Assembly (NCBI RefSeq): GCF_008831285.2
Contig: NC_045139.1
Location: forward strand, 1,224,204-1,284,203
Origin: Nymphaea colorata
Taxonomy: Eukaryota; Streptophyta; Magnoliopsida; Nymphaeales; Nymphaeaceae
Direction: 5' to 3'
Length of the DNA stretch: 60,000 nucleotides
Shown piece by piece: positions 49,649 through 60,000 of the stretch. The notes under the pieces are model-generated. The model was not told the origin of the DNA, made no database searches, and worked only from the letters and a program-made list of their open reading frames with translations. The position numbers and the translations under genes were made by a program. The number at the start of each line of letters is the position of its first letter. Positions within the stretch are counted from its first letter, which is position 1.

Positions 49649-52600
49649 TTTTAGGAGGTCATGTGTGTGACAAAATTATTGACTATTAAAAAACTAAGGG
49701 AGGAAAGATACTATGAACCCCGTACAACAAGAGGGGAAGTAGTCCCGTGAGACAGGGGAACTGCATATAGATCTTGATCAGGCAACGTCGCTACTATGAA
49801 GTTTAAAATGTCAATGGAATGCACTTGAAATAAATGGCTGACTGAGGACATCGCCGATGCATGGCCAACTAGATGCATCGGCATATTGTTCAGTTTTAGG
49901 AGGTTATGTGTGAGACAAAAATTTTGACTGCGAAAAAACAAGGATAGGAAGAATACGAAGAACCCCGTGCAACAAGAGGGGAAGCAGTCACGTGATGAGG
50001 CAACGTCCCAACCATCAAGTTCAAAATGTCAATCAAATGCACTTGAAGTAAATGGCTGACTGAAGACTTAGCCGATGCATGGCCAACAAGATGCATCGAC
50101 ATAATGGTCAGTTTTAGGAGGTCATGTGTCAGACAGATGTGTTGACTACGAAAAAGCTCAGGTAGTAAAGATACGATGAACCCCGTACAACAAGAGGGGA
50201 AGCAGTCCCGTGAGACATGGGAACTGCATATTGATCTTGACGAGACATCGTTCCTACCATCAAGTTGAAAATGTCAATTAAATGCACCTGAAATAAATTA
50301 CTGACTGAGGACATAGCCGATGCAAGGCCAACTAGATGCGTCAGCATAATGGTCAGTTTTAGGAGGTTATGTGTGAGACAAAAGTTTTGACTATGAAAGA
50401 ATTAGGGTAGGAAAAATACGATGAACCCCATACAACAAGGGGGGAAGCAGTCCCGTAAGACATGAGAACTGCATATAGATCTTGTTGAGGCAACGGCTAT
50501 ACCATCAAGTTCAAAATGTCAATCGAATACACTTGAAATAAATGACTGACTGAAGATATAGCCGATGCATGGCCAACTAGATGCATCGGCATAATGTTCA
50601 GTTTTATGAGTTTAGGAGGTTATGTGTGAGACAAAAGTATTATGAAAAAACTAGAGAAGCAAAGATGTGATGAACCCCGTGCAACAAAAGGGAAAGCAGT
50701 TCCGTAAGACATGAGAACTCTATATGGATCATGTTGAGGCAAAGTCCCTACCATGGTGTTGAAAATGTCAATCAAATACACTTGAAAAAAATAACCGATT
50801 GAAGACATGACCGATGCATGGCCAACTAGATGCATCGGTATGGTGGTCCTTTTTGGGAGGTTGAGTGTAAGACAAAAGTATTGACTATGAAAAAATTAAG
50901 GTAGGAATGATACGATGAACCCCGTGCAACAAGTGGGAAAGCAGTCCCGTGAGACATGGTAACTGCATATAGATCTTAATGAAACAACGTCCCTATCATG
51001 AAGTTCAAAATGTCAATCAAATGCACTTGAAATAAATGGCTGACTGAAGACATGGCCGATGCATGGCCAACTAGATGCATCGGCATGATGGTCCGTTTTA
51101 GGAGGTCATGTGTGTGACAAAATTATTGACTATTAAAAAACTAAGGGAGGAAAGATACTATGAACCCCGTACAACAAGAGGGGAAGTAGTCCCGTGAGAC
51201 AGGGGAACTGCATATAGATCTTGATCAGGCAACGTCGCTACTATGAAGTTTAAAATGTCAATGGAATGCACTTGAAATAAATGGCTGACTGAGGACATCG
51301 CCGATGCATGGCCAACTAGATGCATCGGCATATTGTTCAGTTTTAGGAGGTTATGTGTGAAACAAAAATCTTGACTGCGAAAAAACAAGGATAGGAAGAA
51401 TACGAAGAACCCCCTGCAACAAGAGGGGAAGCAGTCACGTGATGAGGCAACGTCCCAACCATCAAGTTCAAAATGTCAATCAAATGCACTTGAAGTAAAT
51501 GGCTGACTTAAGACTTAGCCGATGCATGGCCAACAAGATGCATCGACATAATGGTCAGTTTTAGGAGGTCATGTGTCAGACAGATGTGTTGACTACGAAA
51601 AAGCTCAGGTAGTAAAGATACGATGAACCCCGTACAACAAGAGGGGAAGCAGTCCCGTGAGACATGGGAACTGCATATTGATCTTGACGAGACATCGTTC
51701 CTACCATCAAGTTGAAAATGTCAATTAAATGCACCTGAAATAAATTACTGACTGAGGACATAGCCGATGCAAGGCCAACTAGATGCGTCAGCATAATGGT
51801 TAGTTTTAGGAGGTTATGTGTGAGACAAAAGTATTGACTATGAAAAAATTAGGGTAGGAAAAATACGATGAACCCCATACAACAAGGGGGGAAGCAGTCC
51901 CGTAAGACATGAGAACTGCATATAGATCTTGTTGAGGCAACGGCTATACCATCAAGTTCAAAATGTCAATCGAATACACTTGAAATAAATGTCTGACTGA
52001 AGATATAGCCGATGCATGGCCAACTAGATGCATCGGCATAATGGTCAGTTTTATGAGTTTAGGAGGTTATGTGTGAGACAAAAGTATTATGAAAAAACTA
52101 GAGAAGCAAAGATGTGATGAACCCCGTGCAACAAAAGGTAAAGCAGTTCCGTAAGACATGGGAACTCTATATGGATCATGTTGAGGCAAAGTCCCTACCA
52201 TGGTGTTGAAAATGTCAATCAAATACACTTGAAAAAAATAACCGATTGAAGACATGACCGATGCATGGCCAACTAGATGCATCGGTATGGTGGTCCTTTT
52301 TGGGAGGTTGAGTGTAAGACAAAAGTATTGACTATGAAAAAATTAAGGTAGGAATGATACGATGAACCCCGTGCAACAAGTGGGAAAGCAGTGCCGTGAG
52401 ACATGGTAACTGCATATAGATCTTAATGAAACAACGTCCCTATCATGAAGTTCAAAATGTCAATCAAATGCACTTGAAATAAATGGCTGACTGAAGACAT
52501 GGCCGATGCATGGCCAACTAGATGCATCGGCATGATGGTCCGTTTTAGGAGGTCATGTGTGTGACAAAATTATTAGCTATTAAAAAACTAAGGGAGGAAA

Positions 52601-53989
52601 GATACTATGAACCCCGTACAACAAGAGGGGAAGTAGTCCCGTGAGACAGGGGAACTGCATATAGATCTTGATCAGGCAACTTCGCTACTATGAAGTTTAA
52701 AATGTCAATGGAATGCACTTGAAATAAATGGCTGACTGAGGACATCGTCGATGCATGGCCAACTAGATGCATCGGCATATTGTTCAGTTTTAAGAGGTTA
52801 TGTGTGAGACAAAAATCTTGACTGCGAAAAAACATGGATAGGAAGAATACGAAGAACCCCGTGCAACAAGAGGGGAAGCAGTCACGTGATGAGGCAACGT
52901 CTCAACCATCAAGTTCAAAAGGTCAATCAAATGCACTTGAAGTAAATGGCTGACTGAAGACTTAGCCGATGCATGGCCAACAAGATGCATCGGCATAATG
53001 GTCAGTTTTTGGAGGTCATGTGTGATACAGATGGGTTGACTACGAAAAAACTCAGGTAGTAAAGATACGATGAACCCCGTACAACAAGAGAGGAAGCAGT
53101 CCCGTGAGACATGGGAACTGCATATTGATCTTGACGAGACATCGTTCCTACCATCAAGTTGAAAATGTCAATTAAATGCACCTGAAATAAATTACTGACT
53201 GAAGACATAGCCGATGCAAGGCCAACTAGATGCGTCAGCATAATGGTCAGTTGTAGGAGGTTATGTGTGAGACAAAAGTATTGACTATGAAAAAATTAGG
53301 GTAGGAAAAATACAATGAACCCCATACAACAAGGGGGGAAGCAGTCCCGTAAGACATGAGAACTGCATAGAGATCTTGTTGAGGCGACGGCTATACCATC
53401 AAGTTCAAAATGTCAATCGAATACACTTGAAATAAATGACTGACTGAAGATATAGCCGATGCATGGCCAACTAGATGCATCGGCATAATGGTCAGTTTTA
53501 TGAGTTTAGGAGGTTATGTGTGAGACAAAAGTATTATGAAAAAACTAGAGAAGCAAAGATGTGATGAACCCCGTGCAACAAAAGGGAAAGCAGTTCCGTA
53601 AGACATGGGAACTCTATATGGATCTTGTTGAGGCAAAGTCCCTACCATGGTGTTGAAAATGTCAATCAAATACACTTGAAAAAAATAACCGATTGAAGAC
53701 ATGACCGATGCATGGCCAACTAGATGCATCGGTATGGTGGTCCTTTTTGGGAGGTTGAGTGTAAGACAAAAGTATTGACTATGAAAAAATTAAGGTAGGA
53801 ATGATACGATGAACCCCGTGCAACAAGTGGGAAAGCAGTCCCGTGAGACATGGTAACTGCATATAGATCTTAATGAAACAACGTCCCTATCATGAAGTTC
53901 AAAATGTCAATCAAATGCACTTGAAATAAATGGCTGACTGAAGACATGGCCGATGCATGGCCAACTAGATGCATCGGCATGATGGTCCG

Positions 53990-55365
53990 TTTTAGGAGGT
54001 CATGTGTGTGACAAAATTATTGACTATTAAAAAACTAAGGGAGGAAAGATACTATGAACCCCGTACAACAAGAGGGGAAGTAGTCCCGTGAGACAGGGGA
54101 ACTGCATATAGATCTTGATCAGGCAACGTCGCTACTATGAAGTTTAAAATGTCAATGGAATGCACTTGAAATAAATGGCTGACTGAGGACATCGCCGATG
54201 CATGGCCAACTAGATGCATCGGCATATTGTTCAGTTTTAGGAGGTTATGTGTGAGACAAAAATCTTGACTGCGAAAAAACAAGGATAGGAAGAATACGAA
54301 GAACCCCGTGCAACAAGAGGGGAAGCAGTCACGTGATGAGGCAACGTCCCAACCATCAAGTTCAAAATGTCAAATGGTCAGTTTTAGGAGCTCATGTGTG
54401 AGACAGATGGGTTGACTACGAAAAAACTCAGGTAGTAAAGATACGATGAACCCCGTACAACAAGAGGGGAAGCAGTCCCGTGAGACATGAGAACTGCATA
54501 TGGATCTTGACGAGACATCGTTCCTACCATTAAGTTGAAAATGTCAATTAAATGCACCTGAAATAAATTACTGACTGAAGACATAGCCGATGCAAGGCCA
54601 ACTAGATGCGTCAGCATAATGGTCAGTTTTAGGAGGTTATGTGTGAGACAAAAGTATTGCCTATGAAAAAATTAGGGTAGGAAAAATACGATGAACCCCA
54701 TACAACAAGGGGGGAAGCAGTCCCGTAAGACATGAGAACTGCATATAGATCTTGTTGAGGCAACAACTATACCATCAAGTTGAAAATGTCAATCGAATAC
54801 ACTTGAAATAAATGACTGACTGAAGATATAGCCGATGCATGGCCAACTAGATGCATCCGCATAATGGTCAGTTTTATGAGTTTAGGAGGTTATGTGTGAG
54901 TCAAAAGTATTATGAAAAAACTAGAGAAGGAAAGATGTGATGAACCCCGTGCAACAAAAGGGAAAGCAATTCCATAAGACATGGGAACTCTATATGGATC
55001 ATGTTGAGGCAAAGTCCCTACCATGGTGTTGAAAATGTCAATCAAATACACTTGAAAAAGATAACCGATTGAAGACATGACCGATGCCTGGCCAACTAGA
55101 TACATCGGGATGGTGGTCCTTTTTGGGAGGTTGAGTGTAAGACAAAAGTATTGACTATGAAAAAATTAAGGTCGGAATGATACGATGAATCCCGTACAAC
55201 AAGTGGGAAAGCAGTCCCGTGAGACATGGTAACTGCATATAGATCTTAATGAAACAACGTCCCTATCATGAAGTTCAAAATGTCAATCAAATGCACTTGA
55301 AATAAATGGCTGACTGAAGACATGGCCGAAGCATGGCCAACTAGATGCATCGGCATGATGGTCCG
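53990..55365. repeat. HOR 12 with 71-bp deletion in monomer B
   Basis: At 54361-54380 the sequence jumps from ttcaaaatgtca straight to aatggtcagttttaggag, losing the segment with the palindrome. This explains the 1,376-bp interval. Confidence 0.92.
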
Positions 55366-58260
55366 TTTTAGGAGGTCATGTGTGTGACAAAATTATTGAC
55401 TATTAAAAAACTAAGGGAGGAAAGATACTATGAACCCCGTACAACAAGAGGGGAAGTTGTCTCGTGAGACAGGGGAACTGCATATAGATCTTGATCAGGC
55501 AACGTCGCTACTATGAAGTTTAAAATGTCAATGGAATGCACTTGAAATAAATGGCTGACTGAGGACATCGCCGATGCATGGCCAACTAGATGCATCGGCA
55601 TATTGTTCAGTTTTAAGAGGTTATGTGTGAGACAAAAATCTTGACTGCGAAAAAACAAGCATATGAAGAATACGAAGAACCCCGTGCAACAAGAGGGGAA
55701 ACAGTCACGTGATGAGGCAACGTCCCAACCATCAAGTTCAAAATGTCAATCAAATGCACTTGAAGTAAATGGCTGACTGAAGACTTAGCCGATGCGTGGC
55801 CGACAAGATGCATCGGCATAATGGTCAGTTTTAGGAGGTCATGTGTGAGACAGATGTGTTGACTACGAAAAAACTCAGGTAGTAAAGATACGATGAACAA
55901 CGTACAACAAGAGGGGAAGCAGTCCCGTGAGACATGGGAACTGCATATGGATCTTGACGAGACATCGTTCCTATCATCAAGTTGAAAATGTCAATTAAAT
56001 GCACCTGAAATAAATTACTGACTGAAGACATAGCCGATGCACTGCCAACTAGATGCGTCAGCACAATGGTCAGTTTTAGGAGGTTATGTGTGAGACAAAA
56101 GTATTGACTATGAAAGAATTAGGGTAGGAAAAATACGATGAACCCCATACAACAAGGGGGGAAGCAGTCCCGTAAGACATGAGAACTGCATATAGATCTT
56201 GTTGAGGCGAAGGCTATACCATCAAGTTCAAAATGTCAATCGAATGCACTTGAAATAAATGACTGACTGAAGATATAGCCGATGCGTGGCCAACTAGATG
56301 CATCGGCATAATGGTCCGTTTTATGAGTTTAGGAAGTTATGTGTGAGACAAAAGTATTATGAAAAAATTAGAGAAGGAAAGATGTGATGAACCCCCGTGC
56401 AACAAAAGGGAAAGCAGTTCCGTAAGACATGGGAACTCTATATGGATCATGTTGAGGCAAAGTCCCTACCATGGTGTTGAAAATGTCAATCAAATACACT
56501 TGAAAAAAATAACCGATTGAAGACATGACCGATGCATGGCCAACTAGATGCATCGGTATGGTGGTCCTTTTTGGGAGGTTGAGTGTAAGACAAAAGTATT
56601 GACTATGAAAAAATTAAGGTAGGAATGATACGATGAACCCCGTACAACAAGTGGGAAAGCAGTCCCGTGAGACATGGTAACTGCATATAGATCTTAATGA
56701 AACAACGTCCCTATCATGAAGTTCAAAATGTCAATCAAATGCTCTTGAAATAAATGGCTGACTGAAGACATGGCCGAAGCATGGCCAACTAGATGCATCG
56801 GCATGATGGTCCATTTTTGGAGGTCATGTGTGTGACAAAAGTATTGACTATTAAAAAACTAAGGTAGGAAAGATACTATGAACCCCGTACAACAAGAGGG
56901 GAAGTAGTCCCGTGAGACAGGGGAACTGCATATAGATCTTGATCAGGCAACGTCGCTACTATGAAGTTTAAAATGTCAAGGGAATGCACTTGAAATAAAT
57001 GGCTGACTGAGGACATCGCCGATGCATGGCCAACTAGATGCATCGGCATATTGTTCAGTTTTAGGAGGTTATGTGTGAGACAAAAATCTTGACTGCGAAA
57101 AAACAAGGATAGGAAGAATAGAAAGAACCCCGTGCAACAAGAGGGGAAGTAGTCACGTGATGAGGCAACGTCCCAACCATCAAGTTCAAAATGTCAATCA
57201 AATGCACTTGAAGTAAATGGCTGACTGAAGACTTAGCCGATGCATGGCCAACAAGATGCATCGACATAATGGTCAGTTTTAGGAGGTCATGTGTCAGACA
57301 GATGTGTTGACTACGAAAAAGCTCAGGTAGTAAAGATACGATGAACCCCGTACAACAAGAGGGGAAGCAGTCCCGTGAGACATGGGAACTGCATATTGAT
57401 CTTGACGAGACATCGTTCCTACCATCAAGTTGAAAATGTCAATTAAATGCACCTGAAATAAATTACTGACTGAGGACATAGCCGATGCAAGGCCAACTAG
57501 ATGCGTCAGCATAATGGTCAGTTGTAGGAGGTTATGTGTGAGACAAAAGTGTTGACTATGAAAAAATTAGGGTAGGAAAAATACGATGAACCCCATACAA
57601 CAAGGCGGGAAGCAGTCCTGTAAGACATGAGAACTGCATAGAGATCTTGTTGAGGCGACGGCTATACCATCAAGTTCAAAATGTCAATCGAATACACTTG
57701 AAATAAATGAGTGACTGAAGATATAGCCGATGCATGGCCAACTAGATGCATCGGCATAATGGTCAGTTTTATGAGTTTAGGAGGTTATGTGTGAGACAAA
57801 AGTATTATGAAAAAACTAGAGAAGGAAACATGTGATGAACCCCGTGCGACAAAAGGGAAAGCAGTTCCGTAAGACATGGGAACTCTATATGGATCATGTT
57901 GAGGCAAAGTCCCTACCATGGTGTTGAAAATGTCAATCAAATACACTTGAAAAAAATAACCGATTGAAGACATGACCGATGCATGGCCAACTAGATGCAT
58001 CGGTATGGTGGTCCTTTTTGGGAGGTTGAGTGTAAGACAAAAGTATTGACTATGAAAAAATTAAGGTAGGAATGATACGATGAACCCCGTACAACAAGTG
58101 GGAAAGCAGTCCCGTGAGACATGGTAACTGCGTATAGATCTTAATGAAACAACGTCCCTATCATGAAGTTCAAAATGTCAATCAAATGTACTTGAAATAA
58201 ATGGCTGACTGAAGACATGGCCGATGCATGGCCAACTAGATGCATCGGCATGATGGTCCG

Positions 58261-59647
58261 TTTTAGGAGGTCATGTGTGTGACAAAAGTATTGACTATTA
58301 AAAAACTAAGGGAGGAAAGATACTATGAACCCCGTACAACAAGAGGGGAAGTAGTCCCGTGAGACAGGGGAACTGCATATGGATCTTGACGAGACATCGC
58401 CGATGCATGGCCAACTAGATGCATCGGCATATTGTTGAGTTTTAGGAGGTTATGTGTGAGACAAAAATCTTGACTGCGAAAAAACAAGGATAGGAAGAAT
58501 ACGAAGAACCCCGTGCAACAAGAGGGGAAACAGTCACGTGATGAGGCAACGTCCCAACCATCAAGTTCAAAATGTCAATCAAATGCACTTGAAGTAAATG
58601 GCTGACTGAAGACTTAGCTGATGCATGGCCAACAAGATGCATCGGCATAATGGTCTATTTTAGGAGGTCATGTGTGAGACAGATGTGTTGACTACGAAAA
58701 AACTCAAGTAGTAAAGATACGGTGAGCCCCGTACAACAAGAGGGGAAGCAGTCCTGTGAGACATGGGAACTGCATATGGATCTTGACGAGACATCGTCCC
58801 TACCATCAAGTTGAAAATGTCAATTAATTGCACCTGAAATAAATTACTTACGGAAGACATAGCCGATGCAAGGCCAACTTGATGCGTCAGCATAATGGTC
58901 AGTTTTAGGAGGTTATGTGTGAGACAAAAGTATTGACTATGAAAAAATTGGGTTCGGAAAAATACGACGAACCCCATACAACAAGGGGGGAAGCAGTCCC
59001 GTAAGACATGAGAACTGCATATAGATCTTGTTGAGGCAACGGTTATACATACCATCAAGTTCAAAATGTCAATCGAATGCACTTGAAATAAATGACTGAC
59101 TGAAGATATAGCCGATGCATGGCCAACTAGATGCATCGGCATAATGGTCAGTTTTATGAGTTTAGGAGGTTATGTGTGAGACAAAAGTATTATGAAAAAA
59201 ACTAGAGAAGGAAAGATGTGATGAACCCCCGTTCAACAAAAGGGAAAGCAGTTGCGTAAGACATGGGAACTCTATATGGATCATGTTGAGGCAAAGTCCC
59301 TACCATGGTGTTGAAAATGTCAATCAAATACACTTGAAAAAAATAACAGATTGAAGACATGACCGATGCATGGCCAACTAGATGCATCGGTATGGTGGTC
59401 CTTTTTGGGAGGTTGAGTGTAAGACAAAAGTATTGACTATGAAAAAATTAAGGTAGGAATGATACGATGAACCCCGTACAACAAGTGGGAAAGCAGTCCC
59501 GTGAGACATTGTAACTGCATATAGATCTTAATGAAACAACGTCCCTATCATGAAGTTCAAAATTTCAATCAAATGCACTTGAAATAAATGGCTGACTGAA
59601 GACTTGGCCGATGCATGGCCAACTAGATGCATCGGCATGAGGGTCCG
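58261..59647. repeat. HOR 15 with shortened chimeric A monomer
   Basis: Monomer A spans only 58261-58439 (179 bp). It starts as type A, reads type C sequence (atggatcttgacgagacatcg) at about 58379-58399, then returns to type A at gacatcgccgatgcatgg. The shared word gacatcg marks the switch. Confidence 0.9.
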
Positions 59648-60000
59648 TTTTAGGAGGTCATGTGTGTGACAAAAGTATTGACTATAAAAAAACTAAGGGA
59701 GGAAACATACTATGAACCCCGTACAACAATAGGGGAAGTAGTCCCGTGAGACTGGGGAACTGCATATAGATCTTGATCAGGCAACGTCGCTACTATGAAG
59801 TTTAAAATGTCAATGGAATGCACTTGAAATAAATGGCTGATTGGGGAGATCGTCGATGCATGGCCAACTAGATGCATCGGTATATTTTTCAGTTTTAGGA
59901 GGTTATGTGCGAGACAAAAATCTTGACTGCGAAAAAACAAGGATAGGAAGTATACGAAAAACCCCGTGCAACAAGAGGGGAAGCAGTCACGTGATGAGGC

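Larger units (their letters stand above)
37228..60000. repeat. Satellite array with 1,447-bp higher-order repeat (six 245-bp-type monomers)
   Basis: Head-to-tail array running off the right edge. Taking ttttaggaggtcatgtgtgtgac (type A) as origin, HOR copies start at 37574, 39020, 40467, 41914, 43361, 45301, 46748, 48194, 49649, 51096, 52543, 53990, 55366, 56814, 58261 and 59648. Most intervals are 1446-1448 bp; exceptions are 1940, 1455, 1376 and 1387. Each HOR has monomers A-B-C-D-E-F, clearly diverged from each other, while equivalent monomers in different HORs look nearly identical by eye. The left edge (37228-37573) holds a partial E and a diverged F. No spacers, genes or terminal repeats occur inside. 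The type of array (centromeric, pericentromeric, subtelomeric or knob) cannot be told from sequence. Confidence 0.98.

Noticed and set aside
37636-59940. Repeated minus-strand open frames of 60-95 codons (MHLVGHAS..-like) in nearly every satellite monomer
   Set aside because: They recur only because the DNA repeats. The 245-bp unit is not a multiple of three, frames close within each monomer, indels shift them, and no family resemblance is seen. Not called as genes.
37228-60000. CRISPR-like regular repeats
   Set aside because: Units are 245 bp, contiguous and without unique spacers, in a plant nuclear context. This is a satellite.
1-60000. tRNA, rRNA or other structured RNA genes
   Set aside because: Scanning by eye for T-loop (GGTTCGA-like) contexts with matching stems found none I could support; a covariance-model scan would decide.

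Overview
The window is nuclear DNA of a flowering plant. The genes are split into many small exons with GT..AG introns, the DNA is AT-rich with many (AT)n and (GA)n microsatellites, and it holds MITE-like elements and a large satellite array. The proteins are plant types: a callose synthase and a PEPR-like leucine-rich-repeat receptor. I cannot name the species.

Region 1 (1-19280, minus strand) is most of a callose synthase gene, closest in my judgement to the CALS8/GSL4 branch. I placed 39 exons; every junction keeps the reading frame, giving about 1,589 codons from the start codon at 19280. The last part of the protein lies beyond the left edge. Three local tandem duplications of 69, 90 and 108 bp hit exons or exon ends of this gene. 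Its introns carry further short duplications and a GC-rich hairpin.

Region 2 (19281-24708) is intergenic, with (AT)n tracts, a cluster of foldback or MITE-like copies, a Tourist-like MITE and a possible hAT-like element. Region 3 (24709-31499, minus strand) is a complete 12-exon gene for the atypical kinase RIO1 (572 residues), which acts in 40S ribosome maturation. Region 4 (31500-37227) is gene-poor: AT-rich spacer, a CT-rich stretch with a minisatellite, a decayed fragment of an organellar-type valyl-tRNA synthetase gene (plus strand), and a truncated, frameshifted PEPR-like receptor pseudogene (minus strand).

Region 5 (37228 to the right edge) is one satellite array of at least 22.8 kb. 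Its basic monomer is about 245 bp. Six diverged monomer types (A-F: 245, 218, 245, 245, 249 and 245 bp) form a higher-order repeat (HOR) of 1,447 bp. The window holds fifteen HOR copies, the start of a sixteenth, and a partial left edge. Most monomers carry a 10-bp palindrome around a 10-nt loop, and one type (E) keeps the pairing through a paired change. Individual HORs show a two-monomer duplication, deletions, a chimeric monomer, and rare variants shared between distant copies. This array is the most unusual part of the window. The two intact genes are ordinary housekeeping or cell-wall genes and I see no functional link between them.
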